A stretch of DNA of 64,000 nt from Margaritifera margaritifera (lineage: Eukaryota; Mollusca; Bivalvia; Unionida; Margaritiferidae): contig JAQPZY010001621.1 of assembly GCA_029931535.1 (NCBI GenBank), positions 2,952,001-3,016,000 of the forward strand, written 5' to 3'. Under the pieces are notes generated by a model. That model had not been told where the DNA came from. It worked only from the letters and a program-made list of their open reading frames with translations, and searched no databases. A program made the translations under genes and the position numbers. Positions 11,390 to 23,569 of the stretch are shown in pieces (the first letter of the stretch is position 1; each line of letters starts with the position of its first letter).

Positions 11390-11630
11390 GTTTGGTAATG
11401 GGTACACAATAGTATTGCGGGTATCTGGGGAGAATCCCAGCATGCAACCTGTGGAGGACTACATCAGGGAGAAATTCCCCACTAGTGTCCTTAGGGAGAA
11501 GCATCACAACATGCTGCAGTACCAGCTTGGTCAAGATATTTGCTTGTCCACTCTGTTCAGAGACATGCAGTTGGCCAGGCAGAGACTCAACATAGAGGAC
11601 TACTCAGTCTCACAGACTACTCTGGACCAG
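11390..11630 (+). CDS. ABCA: ABCA1/ABCA2-type ABC transporter exon: C-terminal regulatory region
   Basis: Acceptor AAAATGTTGCAG, donor GACCAG|GTAGGC; 241 bp, phase 2 in and phase 0 out. It starts FGNGYTIVLRV, has FPTSVLREKHHNMLQYQL at codons 30-47, and ends LNIEDYSVSQTTLDQ. This is the conserved region after NBD2 in the ABCA1/2/4/7 clade; the block around HHNMLQYQL resembles ABCA1 and the ending IEDYSVSQTTLDQ is shared across the clade. The 3' end of this exon and its donor have been copied repeatedly into the following intron (see 11631-12130 and 14100-14245). Confidence 0.96.
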
Positions 11631-12130
11631 GTAGGCTGTTATCCTCTTAGTCTCACTAAACTATTCTAGATCAGGTGGGCTGTTATGCACTCTCTATCTT
11701 ACAAGCTACTCTGAAATGGGAGTTTTATTTATCAACACTCAGTCTCATTGACTACTCTAGACTAGGTGGGTTGTTATCTACACTCAATCTCATAGCCTAC
11801 TCTAGACTAGGTGGGTTGTTATCTACACTCCATCTCGTAGCCTACTCTAGACCCCATGGGTTGTTCTCCTCACTCATTCTCATAGAATATTCAAGATCTG
11901 GATGGTTGCTATCTGCACTCAATCTCGGAGACTGTTCTGTATCAAGTGGGTTGTCATCCACACTTAGTGTTAGAGTCTACTCTAGACTAGTTAGGTTACC
12001 TTCCCTTTTTGAAAAATAGAGTCTGTTGCACAGAGGTTCAATGTAAAGGCCCAATCTTGCTGACTAATCTAGACCAGGTAAGTTTTTACCCTGTTTAGGG
12101 ACATAGATTTCGCTTGGCAGTGACTCATCA
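11631..12130 (+). repeat. Exon-derived minisatellite, 45-bp unit, plus a decayed partial exon copy
   Basis: Directly after the exon the intron repeats, about eight times with decay, a 45-bp unit. It aligns with the last 27 bases of the exon plus the start of the intron: exon CTCACAGACTACTCTGGACC then AGGTAGGCTGTTATC, against CTCATTGACTACTCTAGACT then AGGTGGGTTGTTATC. A longer relic at about 12022-12125 aligns with earlier exon text too (GTTCAATGTAAAGG, then TAATCTAGACCAGGTAAG with an intact-looking donor, then TTAGGGACATAGATTTCGCT). None keeps an open frame matching the protein. Confidence 0.75.
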
Positions 12131-13330
12131 TTTAGGATTACACTGCCTTCTCATTAATTTGTGCCCAGACAATTCATGAACCTGTTTACAACATGATAAT
12201 ATCTATAGCTCCCACTTTCCCTTAAAATTGTATTAAAAAAATCACAAACCAAAGTTCATAGTTAGACTTTCTTTTGCAAAATTCCTCTCACATTGGGACA
12301 TCAACACACACAGAATTTTATAATTTTACATATTCTGAGTATTTGTAGATATTGCTTTGGAATAATATAAATATTAGCGAAATACAAAGAGATTATATTG
12401 GCAAGTGTGCTTAACAAAAGGCTGTTATGAAATTACTTAGTGGCTCAGCCTGACATAATTTCGACAACTGTTGAGATTTTTAAAAATCCTTGAACATGAT
12501 GTCCTAGGTGTCTATTAACAGATTAATTATCGCCAGCTGTTTACAATGCATGTGATGCAATGTCATTGTAGCACAAAAGGGTTGTAGGCTCAGTCTAATT
12601 GCTCGTAAAAATCTCATAATCTTGACAGAGTTCATAATTTTTGCCTTAGACTAATCTGGTGTCTAGTTTTCAAAATTGTAGTGATATATTCAGGAATGAG
12701 TTGGAAGTTCCAATAAAGTACTTCTCATTTGTTTTCTTTTCTTTCTTTTTTGTGATCTGGGTGTAATGTCCTTGGATGGTGCACTTGCCTTGTGCTGACT
12801 CGATTTTTTAGTAGAAACTACATAGAGTAGAATTTAATTTTATTTATCTTTTAAAATGTGGCATCGACAGTATGGTTTATATTGACATATCAAACCACAA
12901 ACTTGAGGAATAGTGCAAATGTGTTCATGAGTTCAGTTTCAGTGGTTTATAAGTGCAGATCAAGTTATTAAACTTTAGTTGTCATATTTTGCATTTGATG
13001 GCTGGATACACTTGTTAAGTTCTTAAAGGGAAGCAAATCCTTCTGGACTGTTTCACATGAATGTGAGGAGTGCCTATAAATTTTATTTATATTAAATCAT
13101 TAACTTTGAATTAGCTTTAATTAGGGCTCTGCATCAAAATACAAGAGCTCTATAGTTATCACCTTTTCCATCTGTCTATCCATTCATGCTTCTTGTAACC
13201 ACCACTGCAACCCTTACACATAATTGGATGCCATTTGGTTTGGTGAATTGCCTATTACATGTAGATCTGCTTTTTAAATGTTTCATCTTTTTAGGTCCAA
13301 TTTTGTCGAATTTACTGGCCTTTTCCCATC
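12131..13330 (+). other. ABCA intron, no feature recognised
   Basis: AT-rich intronic sequence. The only open frame over 60 codons (13186-13398) is hydrophobic, overlaps the next tandem array and has no recognisable domain, so it is not called. Confidence 0.6.
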
Positions 13331-13339
13331 AATTTTCAA

Positions 13340-14095
13340 TCTCTGCAAAAGCAGCTCAATGTAACCAGGATAGCTCAAGAACCATTCAGTATGTTTAGTG
13401 CAATTTGGTGTGTACATTGTGTCATAGATATAGATATGGCTTTTAAGGGTTTGGTCTCATCAAATCCATTTTGGATAGAATTATTGCCCTTGATTGTTAA
13501 CTTCATATCTTCACATGAGATGTTGCTTGTAACCAGCATAGCTCAAGAACCATTCAACATATTCTGATACAGTTTGGTACAAACATTGACTTACATGTGC
13601 TTTTTATAGTTTTAGTCTCATCTACTCCATTTTGAACTTAGTTATGCCCTTTGTCAAACATAATTTTTTGTCTTCACATTGAAACTTGTAATGTTGCTTG
13701 CAATCACCATAGCTAAAAAAACTATTGAATATACTCTGATGCAGTTTGGTAATAACATTGTACACCTAGATGTGCTTTTATTGGTTTTGTCTCATCTGCA
13801 TCATCTTGGATATAGTTATGGCCCTTTTCAATCAACCTAATCACTTTACATGTGATGTTCATTGTAAATCAGCATTGCTTAAGAACCATTCCACATATTC
13901 TGATGCAATTTGATGTGAACATTGTTTCATAGACCTAGATGTGTCTTTTATGGGTTTTGTTTCATCTACTCCATTTTGGACAAAGTTATGGCCCTTGTCC
14001 ATCAATTTAATATCTTTATATGAAATGTTGCTTGTATTGATGAGTCCTTGATGAAGTTGGAGTTCAGTATTCCTCATCATCATTTAGAGGAGTCA
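13340..14095 (+). repeat. Degenerate tandem array, about 168-bp units, unrelated to the one at 8981
   Basis: The anchor AGCTCAAGAACC or variant occurs at 13372, 13540, 13711 and 13876, giving spacings of 168, 171 and 165 bp. Units also share GATGCAGTTTGGT-like text, ACATTGT, TAGATGTGCTTTTA, TTTTGTCTCATCT and AGTTATGGCCCTT. Its text differs from the 8981-9965 array although the period is the same. Intronic, non-coding. Confidence 0.8.
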
Positions 14096-14099
14096 TTCA

Positions 14100-14245
14100 A
14101 TTGTTATTGAGTGAGTGGTGTACTTTGTCTCACAAACTACTCAAAATAGGTAAGTTGCTAGCCTTTCATTAGAAACCCCATTGGGCAGTAACCAAACATA
14201 GGAGGATTTCTCAGTCCCACAGACTACTCTAGACAGTGTGGGGAA
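14100..14245 (+). repeat. Two decayed copies of the ABCA exon 3' end
   Basis: The first, about 14117-14160, reads TTTGTCTCACAAACTACTCA then AAATAGGTAAGTTG, retaining a good donor consensus. The second, about 14190-14240, reads AACATAGGAGGATTTCTCAG then TCCCACAGACTACTCTAGAC, which matches the exon around its AACATAGAGGACTACTCAGT. They are 2.5 kb from the exon itself, so the duplicated region extended well beyond the 45-bp array. Confidence 0.65.
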
Positions 14246-15899
14246 CCAACTTATACAAATTGAACATGTTGAATCAGTTTTTTGAACTGATTTAGATACA
14301 TTGGGTTGTTGATACCTCCTCTTGAGATACTGAAAACTAACTTTTTTTTATGTGATCTACTGTTCCAAATGTCAACCAAAGACAAATCACAGCTGTTGAG
14401 TTGTACTGATACAGGCTGTTTGTTTATGACCTTCAGTTCAAATGCAGTTAGTTTCATGTCAGTTAAAGTTCATGATTAAGTCTAACTAATGAAGCACACA
14501 AAAATAAATTGTATGTCAAAATTCAATTACAGTATATGATACTTGAATTAGTCTGGATTCACTTTAATTGATTATGTATTCATTTTGTGGATTTTATGGT
14601 TACTAGATTCAATAAAGTTAGCAATTCAGCATCAAATGACCCACTGTTGCAGAAAATATGGCACACAATTTAGTCAGAGGCATACTCAGAAATTGACATA
14701 CTGATGAAAATACCATTTAAAACACACACACACCTGACTGAAAAATTATACCTTCCCCCCCCCCCCCCCAAAAAAAAAGTAAGAAATCCACAGTAGTTTC
14801 CCTAACTTCTGGTACGTTAACCCGGTAGACTCATGTGTACAACAATTTGACAGACAGGTGCTCAGAATGAATGTTTCATAGTTTCACTGTTTGTTTTTAT
14901 GTTTTTTTTTAACCATCTGGTTTTGCATGTTTAGGTTTTTTCCTTCTCAAAATCAGACAGTTGTTAGTCTCATTTATGAGTCATTGGGAAACATAGAGTT
15001 GGATAGCCAGTTGGATGATGTTACATAGTATGTGATGATGTACATGATATGCAAATATAGTTGGCCTGGTAGAAATATTAACTGTGAAGTCAGTTTATTC
15101 TCTTTCTGTCAGTTTTGCATATTTATTACATAATTTCCATTATTCCAAGTTTCTAACATCACTCAATCAGTGATGTTTGATCTTATTGTGATGGGTGGCA
15201 GCAGAGTCGGTCACCTATGGAAAAGTAGACAATGTTTGTGGCCCACATACAGGGCAACCTATATTTTGTAACCAAGGCACCACAGAAATATGTGACTTGC
15301 GTAGTTCAGTAGCTTCATTATTTATCGTATGTGAAGTCATTATTACATGTCACATCATTCCATTTAATCTCTGTTTTAGCATTTGTATGCCCATACTGCG
15401 ATTGCAGAAGGAGGTGTATTGTTTTCCTACTGCACATCTGTACATGTGCATGTCCATCCTGAATTCATTTTAGTGCAATAACACAAAAACTATCAAACTT
15501 AGTGCCATTCAATTTTACACACTTTATCATGGTCATTAATAGATGAACTGATAAGATTTTCAGGTCATTACAGCAATTTTTAGTCTTTTTTGTGCACATT
15601 TTTTAATTTTGTTTTCTTTTGGACTTGTTAGCAACATTATGCAAAAACTAGAGGCAGATACATGAAATTTGGTAGGCATGCATGTATAAATGTACATATG
15701 TAGATGACCTCATTATATTATCATGCCATTATCACAAGTTTTCAAATTTGTCTACATTTATGGAATAGTTTTTTATCCATTGTCTGTCCATCATTTCTCT
15801 GCCATCATCTGTCTATCCATTAACATAAATTTGTTATCGCTACTCCTTCTAAACTACTTGGAGGATTGCCATAAAACTTTACACACACATTCATCCCAT
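14246..15899 (+). other. ABCA intron with a C15/A9 homopolymer junction
   Basis: Mostly featureless. Positions 14755-14778 hold a run of about 15 C followed directly by about 9 A; a similar junction is at about 55694-55713. The start of a degenerate repeat related to 15900-16680 may reach back to about 15490. The open frame at 15195-15473 has no recognisable feature. Confidence 0.6.
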
Positions 15900-16680
15900 G
15901 GTCTAGTTGGTCCTAAATGAAAATGGTACTGATCTGATGTCTAATATGGCCACCACAGTGGCCATCTTGAAAATATTACTGTTGCTACTTCTCCTGAAGG
16001 GATGTTCATATCAACATGGGGTTTTCCTTAAAATACTTCGTATGGTGTTTGGTTGGTGCTAAATGATAATGGTACTGATCTGATGTCCAATATGGCCACC
16101 ACAGCAGCCATCTTGAAAATCTTGTTATCGCTACTCCTCCTGAGCAAAAAAGTCATATTGACATAGGGTTTTTGCCAGAGGACTTCTTATGATGTCTAGT
16201 TGGTTCTAAATGAAAATTTTATTTCTAATATGGCCACCACAGCAGCCATCTTGAAAATCTTGTAATCGCTACTCCTCCTGAGCAAAAAGTCATATTGACA
16301 TGGGGTTTTTGCCATAGGACTTCTTAAGATCTCTAGTGTGTTCTAAATGAAAATCTAATTTCTAATATGGCCACCACAGCAGCCATCTTGAAAATCTTGT
16401 TTTTGCTACTCCTCCAGAGTGAATGGTCATATCAACATGGGATTTTCACTGAAAGATTTCTTATGATATCTAGTTGGTACTAAATGAAAATGCTGCTTAT
16501 CTAATGTCCAGTATGACTGCCATGATGACTGTCTTGAAAATCTTGCAGTTGCTACTCGCCCTGAAGGATGGTCATATTGACATGGTGTTTGTTTTCACCA
16601 AAAGACTTCTAATGAAAATGGTGTCAATCTGACATCCAATATGTCCACCACAGCAGCTAATTTGAAAATCATATTGCAGA
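15900..16680 (+). repeat. Degenerate tandem array, about 140-bp units, six copies
   Basis: The anchor GGCCACCACAG is at 15948, 16094, 16232 and 16369, with weaker versions near 16515 and 16643. Units also share AGCCATCTTGAAAATCTTG, GCTACTCCTCC, GTCATATTGACATGGGG and TCTAGTTGGT. Intronic and non-coding. Confidence 0.85.
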
Positions 16681-17225
16681 AGAATATCAGATGGTTTCAA
16701 CACTCAGCAGTTAAAAGGAAGAAATGGTCTTATTTTGAGTCTCCTGGAAATTCTTTTCACCCAATAGAGCATCAGTCCCTTCAAGGGACTCATTTTTGTT
16801 TACACTTATTTTCCTTTTTATTAATTTTTTTTTTTTTTTGTCTTGGTGGGGCATACTTGTTTTACAAACACAAATCTAATTGTTTTGTTTTTTTACCAGA
16901 CTGCTGGTAGAGCCTGTAGTCTCAGTTATTGAATCAATACAGAAGTATTCTTAGCAAAATCAACATACAGTCTGAAACTACATGAGCATTGTTAATGTGC
17001 AATAATAAGCTGTAAATAAACAAATAAATAACCAAGATATCTACCTGTATAAGGCCACATTTCAGTGGAGCCTTTTCATGCAAAATATAGCTCGGCAAAC
17101 ATTGGTGGCAAAATTGTGACCAGTCTTCATCACGATAAATGTAATCGCTGAAGTGACATCAGAAATTTGGACTAAATTTCCAATCGACTATACATCATTT
17201 TACATTCAGTTTTTCTTTGCTATAG
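16681..17225 (+). other. ABCA intron end, no feature recognised
   Basis: Unremarkable AT-rich intron with a T-run near 16827. It ends at the acceptor TTCTTTGCTATAG. Confidence 0.6.
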
Positions 17226-17307
17226 GTATTTATCAATTTTGCGAAGCAGCAGACAGATCTTCTTGATGATGATGAAGAACTCCCACCAGATCTGGCAGCT
17301 TTTCAGG
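17226..17307 (+). CDS. ABCA: ABCA1/ABCA2-type ABC transporter exon: VFVNFA-like motif
   Basis: Acceptor TTTGCTATAG, donor TTTCAGG|GTGAGT; 82 bp, phase 0 in and phase 1 out. It begins VFINFAKQQTDLLDDDEELP. VFINFA corresponds to the VFVNFA motif of ABCA1, known to be needed for lipid efflux activity there. The acidic stretch and the following PPDLAAFQ resemble the ABCA2 tail (ETEPPSALQ in my memory) more than ABCA1. This supports an ABCA2-like assignment without proving it. The exon is isolated between introns of 5.6 and 7.2 kb. Confidence 0.93.
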
Positions 17308-18600
17308 GTGAGTAAAGCTTTGCCTTTGTTTGGACAATTTTATATGGATCCTTCTGACTTATGTTTTATAATAAAATGCTTCAGTTTGCTTAGTTACTGT
17401 GAGTCAAAATAGAAAGATTATATGCTAAACTTATAAGAAAAACATTACTATGAGGAAAGAGTATGTTTTTGTTAAATTATTAAGTTTAATCAACAGAATC
17501 TTGTAGTTTGTTTCTTTAACCTTCTTTTTGGCTGAGAAAGATCCCTTCTTATGAAGAATATCCAAACAGAGTAAATCAGAGTACAATACTTGTTCTTTTC
17601 CTGCTATTGTTATTAAAAAATGTACTGATTCACAAAATGAAAGTTTGGAATAAAATCAAAATACATTTATGTTTTTATTTGATTTCAAAATAAGACATTT
17701 GGGACCTTATGATCCACTGGATAAGAAAAATGGCCAACTATGGGCCAAGTAACTGTGTCACTCAAGAGAAAATTTCTTATAACATCAATTCTTTGTGAAG
17801 GATTGACATTAAACATAGGTGGTACATATAAATTAGTTTTTAAATATTTATCCTACTTAACAATGATAATGGTTAAAAAGAGTCTTTGCTTGTTATATAG
17901 ACATGTAAATATTGCAAATGCTGTGGTTCCATGAACACATTATGGATGTCACATTTGACAGCTTTCTCCATGTTGGACATCATTAATTGATATCATACTG
18001 TAATGTCCAAATTAAAAATATGTCGTTTTTGTTAAGAAAAACAGAGTTTGGTACAGAATTAATCCCTTTTATAAACAAATATTATGTTTAATTCCATGTG
18101 ATTGTTTTAATATATTAAATTCATTTATTGGGGAGAAAATTATGATGTGTTGTGATGGATTTTTTTGTTGAACATAAGCAGTACTTGAGATCATATAGTT
18201 GGACACATTTCATAGCATCCGATTGTAATATTGAAATTCAGGCTTGTATTTAATTGATTCTCTCTTGCATCTTTTTCTAAACAACTCATTTTGTGTCAGT
18301 ATACATGTGGGTGATGAGAATATTCCCTTGGTAGAAAGAACATACAGGTATATGCACAAAATAGACATTTATCAAACTGTAACTTCCAAATCACTATATC
18401 AATGTGTTCTATGTACTGTCTGAATCCAGAATGACACATTCTTCTTTGACTACCATGAGTAAAAAAGATTTTCTTTAGTTAATACAAAGTTTTGTTTAAA
18501 TAAAAACTCTCTAAATTCACAAAAGTTAACAGATCTTGAGCAAATTTAAAACAAATTTGAGTGTTACATACAACATACCAGTAGTTAAATTCATTCGTGC
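17308..18600 (+). other. ABCA intron, no feature recognised
   Basis: AT-rich, with no repeat or coding structure that I can support. Confidence 0.6.
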
Positions 18601-18607
18601 AAAACTT

Positions 18608-18642
18608 TCACACACACACATACACATGCACACACACACACA

Positions 18643-18734
<92 letters not shown>
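18608..18734 (+). repeat. (CA)n then (TA)n compound microsatellite
   Basis: About 35 bp of CA-rich repeat passes into an unbroken TA run from about 18646 to 18734. The open frames across it are poly(Ile-Tyr) artefacts. The long self-complementary TA tract can form hairpins. Confidence 0.97.
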
Positions 18735-18738
<4 letters not shown>

Positions 18739-19068
18739 TCATTTCTTTTCTCATTTTAATTGAGATTTTGATAAAATTAAGTGGACCACACTTTAAAAAT
18801 CATCATTTTATATTTGTTTTTCATATTATGATTGAACATTATCCAAATGTCAAACATAATGTCTGCACAAATATATATTTACATCAATATATCATGAGTA
18901 ACATCTGCATCAATTTTTATTTTATTTTGAGGGTTCATGTTTTTTTTTAATATTTTATAATACCAGAAATGTTTTGTGAGATAAACTGCAGATTCTACAA
19001 TCTGAAGAGTGTGTTTAAATTGAAATGTATTTTTTTTAGATAAAAATCAAAATCTTTTGGTTCAGTAA

Positions 19069-20684
19069 CATCCTAAAACAAAATAAGTTTTGGCCTAAAT
19101 TTACCTTTAACACAATCCTAAACAGAATAAGTTTTGGCCTAAATTTACCTTTAACTCAATCCTAAACAGAATTAGTTTTAGCCTAAATTTACCTTTAACA
19201 CAATTTAAAACAGAATAAGTTTTGGCCTGAATTTACCTGTAACACAATCCTAAACAGAATAAGTTTTGGCCTAAATTTACCTTTACTTTAACACAATCCT
19301 AAACAGAATAAGTTTTGGCCTAAATTTACCTTTAACTCAATCACAAACAGAATAAGTTTTGGCCTAAATTTACCTTTAACACAATCCTAAACAGAATAAG
19401 TTTTGGCCTAAATTTACCTTTAACTCAGTCCTAAACAGAATAAGTTTTGGCCTAAATTTACCTTTAACACAATCCTAAACAGAATAAGTTTTGGCCTAAA
19501 TTTACCTTTAACTCAATCCTAAACAGAATTAGTTTTAGCCTAAATTTACCTGTAACTCAATCCTAAACAGAATTAGTTTTGGCCTAAATTTACCTTTAAC
19601 ACAATCCTAAACAGAATAAGTTTTGGCCTAAATTTACCTTTAACTCAATCCTAAACATAATAAGTTTTGGCCTAAATTTACCTTTAACACAATTCAAAAC
19701 AGAATAAGTTTTGGCCTAAATTTGCCTTTAACTCAATCCTAAACAGAATAAGTTTTGGCCTAAATTTACCTTTAACACAATTTAAAACAGAATAAGTTTT
19801 GGCCTGAATTTACCTGTAACACAATCCTAAACAGAATAAGTTTTGGCCTAAATTTACCTTTACTTTAACACAATCCTAAACAGAATAAGTTTTGGCCTAA
19901 ATTTACCTTTAACTCAATCACAAACAGAATAAGTTTTGGCCTAAATTTACCTTTAACACAATCCTAAACAGAATAAGTTTTGGCCTAAATTTACCTTTAA
20001 CTCAGTCCTAAACAGAATAAGTTTTGGCCTAAATTTACATTTAACACAATCCTAAACAGAATAAGTTTTGGCCTAAATTTACCTTTAACTCAATCCTAAA
20101 CAGAATTAGTTTTGGCCTAAATTTACCTTTAACTCAATCCTAAACAATAAGTTTTGGCCTAAATTTACCTTTAACACAATCCTAAACAGAATAAGTTTTG
20201 GCCTAAATTTACCTTTAACTCAATCTTAAACATAATAAGTTTTGGCCTAAATTTACCTTTAAGACAATTCAAAACAGAATAAGTTTTGGCCTAAATTTGC
20301 CTTTAACTCAATCCTAAACAGAATAAGTTTTGGCCTAAATTTATCTTTAACTCAATCCTAAACAAAAAAAACTTTAACCTAAATTTACCTTTAACTCAAT
20401 TCAAAACAGAATAAGTTTTGGCCTAAATTTACCTTTAACACAATTCAAAAATAGAATAAGTTTTGGCCTAAATTTACCTTTAAGACAATTCAAAACAGAA
20501 TAAGTTTTGGCCTAAATTTACCTTTAACACAATTCAAAACAGAATAAGTTTTGGCCTAAATTTACCTTTACCTCAATTCAAAACAGAATAAGTTTTGGCC
20601 TAAATTTACCTTTAACACAATTCAAAACAGAATAATTTTTGGCCTAAATTTACCTTTAACACAATCCTAAACATAAAAATAAGT
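19069..20684 (+). repeat. Minisatellite, 44-bp unit, about 36 copies, with 577-bp higher-order repeat
   Basis: The unit reads CACAATCCTAAACAGAATAA then GTTTTGGCCTAAATTTACCT then TTAA. Variants alternate ACACAATCC with ACTCAATCC. A distinctive run (GGCCTGAATTTACCTGTAAC, then a 5-bp expanded ACCTTTACTTTAACAC unit, then ATCACAAACAG) occurs from 19224 and again from 19801, 577 bp apart: 13 units plus the 5-bp insertion. This shows block amplification after the units had diverged. Sits in the last ABCA intron. Confidence 0.95.
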
Positions 20685-21106
20685 TTCTTTTACATTTTAT
20701 TTCAGTGTTTTTTGTAAGTATAGTGCAATTAAATGCTGTAAGTGTCATTTCCATAACACAACCACCACCGCTGAAATCAAGCCTATTAAGTCAAGAAACT
20801 ATCTTCCCACAAGTACAGTAAATAAAGCATACAGTGCTCTTTTTCAATTTCTTAGAAAAGTACATGTACCGGTAAGTCAGTATAATGAGATTTATTTTTT
20901 CACATATTTTCCAACATTTGCAACACTTTATCTCAGAAGGACCCATATGTATGGTAAGGTATTCTCCTGGCTGGAAAAAATGCAATATGTAGTGCAGTGA
21001 AGGTGAGAATCTTTTATAATGCACTGTGAATTCTGGATTTTTCTTGTTTTACCAATTTTTATACAAACAATGAATTTAAAGAACAAGCAATCAATGATCC
21101 TTCTGT
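20685..21106 (+). other. Spacer between two minisatellites, nothing recognised
   Basis: About 420 bp of single-copy sequence separates the 44-bp and 36-bp arrays. No feature was seen. Confidence 0.6.
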
Positions 21107-23115
21107 ACAATGAAAACCATACGACCCATTCCAATGCCATGAATTTAAATACCACAGGACCCTTTACCAATGCCATGAATATAAATACCATATGACCCTT
21201 TACCAATGCCATGAATTTAAATACCATACAACCCCTTACCAATGCCATGAATTTAAATACCACAGGACCTTTTACCAATGCCATGAATTTAAATACCATA
21301 TGACCCTTTACCAATGCCATGAATTTAAATACCATATGACCCTTTACCAATGCCATGAATTTAAATACCGTATGACCCTTACCAATGCCATGAATTTAAA
21401 TACCATAAGACCCCTTACCAATGCCATGAATTTAAATACCATATGACCCCTTACCAATGCCATGAATTTAAATACCATAGGATCCCTTACCAATGCCATG
21501 AATTTAAATACCATACGACCCTTTACCAATGCCATGAATTTAAATACCATAGGAATGCTTATCAGTGCCATGAATTTAAATACCATACAAATGCTTACCA
21601 ATGCCATGAATTTAAAAACCATAGGAATGCTTACCAATGCCATGAATTTAAGTACCATATGACCCCTTACCAATGCCATGAATTTAAATAACATAGGACC
21701 CTTTACCAATGCCATGAATTTAAATATCATACAACCTTTACCAATGCTATGAATTTAAATACCATAGGACCCTTTACCAATGCCATGAATTTAAATACCA
21801 TAGGAACGCTTACCAATGCCATGAATTTAAATACCATAGGAACGCTTACCAATGCCATGAATTTAAATACCATACAACCCTTTACCAATGCCATGAATTT
21901 AAATACCATAGGACCCTTTACCAATGCCATGAATTTAAATACCATAGGAATGCTTACCAATGCCATGAATTTAAATACCATAGGAATGCTTACCAATGCC
22001 ATGAATTTAAGTACCATATGACCCCTTACCAATGCCATGAATTTAAATAACATAGGACCCTTTACCAATGCCATGAATTTAAATACCATAGGAATGCTTA
22101 CCAATGCCATGAATTTAAATACCATAGGAATGCTTACCAATGCCATGAATTTAAGTACCATATGACCCCTTACCAATGCCATGAATTTAAATAACATAGG
22201 ACCCTTTACCAATGCCATGAATTTAAATATCATACAACCTTTACCAATGCTATGAATTTAAATACCATAGGACCCTTTACCAATGCCATGAATTTAAATA
22301 CCATAGGAACGCTTACCAATGCCATGAATTTAAATACCATAGGAACGCTTACCAATGCCATGAATTTAAATACCATACAACCCTTTACCAATGCCATGAA
22401 TTTAAATACCATAGGACCCTTTACCAATGCCATGAATTTAAATACCATAGGAATGCTTACCAATGCCATGAATTTAAATACCATACAACCCTTTACCAAT
22501 GCCATGAATTTAAATACCATAGGAACGCTTACCAATGCCATGAATTTAAATACCATAGGAACGCTTACCAATGCCATGAATTTAAATACCATATAACCCT
22601 TTACCAATGCCATGAATTTAAATACCATAGGAATGCTTACCAATGCCATGAATTTAAATACCATACAACCCTTTACCAGTGCCATGAATTTAAATACCAT
22701 AGGACCCTTTACCAATGCCATGAATTTAAATACCATACAACCCTTTACCAATGCCATGAATTTAAATAACATACAACCCCTTACCAATGCCATGAATTTA
22801 AATACCATACAACCCCTTACCAATGCCATGAATTTAAATAACATACAACCCCTTACCAATGCCATACAACCCTTTACCAATGCCATGAATTTAAGTAACT
22901 TACAACCCTTTACCAATGCCATGAATTTAAATAACTTACAACCCTTTACCAATGCCATGAATTTAAATAACATACAACCCTTTACCAATGCCATGAATTT
23001 AAATAACATACAACCCTTTACCAATGCCATGAATTTAAATACCATACAACCCTTTACCAATGCCATGAATTTAAATAACATGCAACCCTTTACCAATGCC
23101 ATGAATTTTAATACC
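21107..23115 (+). repeat. Minisatellite, 36-bp unit, about 55 copies, with 504-bp higher-order repeat
   Basis: The unit reads CCAATGCCATGAATTTAAAT then ACCATAGGACCCTTTA, with variable positions at AGGACCC / AGGAATG / CAACCC / ATGACCC. A rare variant (TAAATATCATACAACCTTTA followed by CCAATGCTATG) occurs near 21721 and again near 22225, 504 bp or 14 units apart, and the units after it repeat in the same order. Since 36 is a multiple of three, both strands give long open frames, up to 299 codons of a KFMALV-type 12-residue repeat. They start and end with the array and are not evidence of a gene. Confidence 0.95.
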
Positions 23116-23569
23116 AGCAAAAGTGTCATTTTTCACAAATTCATGAAAATTGATAGTATGAAACACATTGTGTTCCACTTTACAGTTTTCTCCTATTAAT
23201 ATTTTATTTAAAAAGGTCCACACTGTAAACCTTTTGATGTTGATAAATTAAAGTGTTTAATTTTTTGCATCTCTCAATACCTGGTCTGGAGAAAGAGGTT
23301 TAAAGTGGCCCTAATGCATGCCATTAGTGTTTGAACTTTAAATTACCTAACTACATACTAGATTTATTAGAATTACTAGAATAAACATCTAACCAAACAT
23401 TTTCAAAGCAGAATTTTGTAATTTGTTTCTTAATTGTCATTATTGTTCTTAAAGCTAGAAAAGTGTGCTTCAACACATTTTCTCAAATTTTAATTTCATT
23501 CTTTTGTGAAAACTCAGTTTACTTAACTTATTTATTTACTTACTTAATTATGTCACTGTCACTTATTAC
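23116..23569 (+). other. ABCA intron, no feature recognised
   Basis: AT-rich intronic sequence with no supported feature. Confidence 0.6.

Noticed and set aside
22230..23129. Long minus-strand open frame of 299 codons with 12-residue repeats
   Set aside because: It coincides exactly with the 36-bp minisatellite, has a mirror open frame on the other strand, and is explained by the period being a multiple of three.
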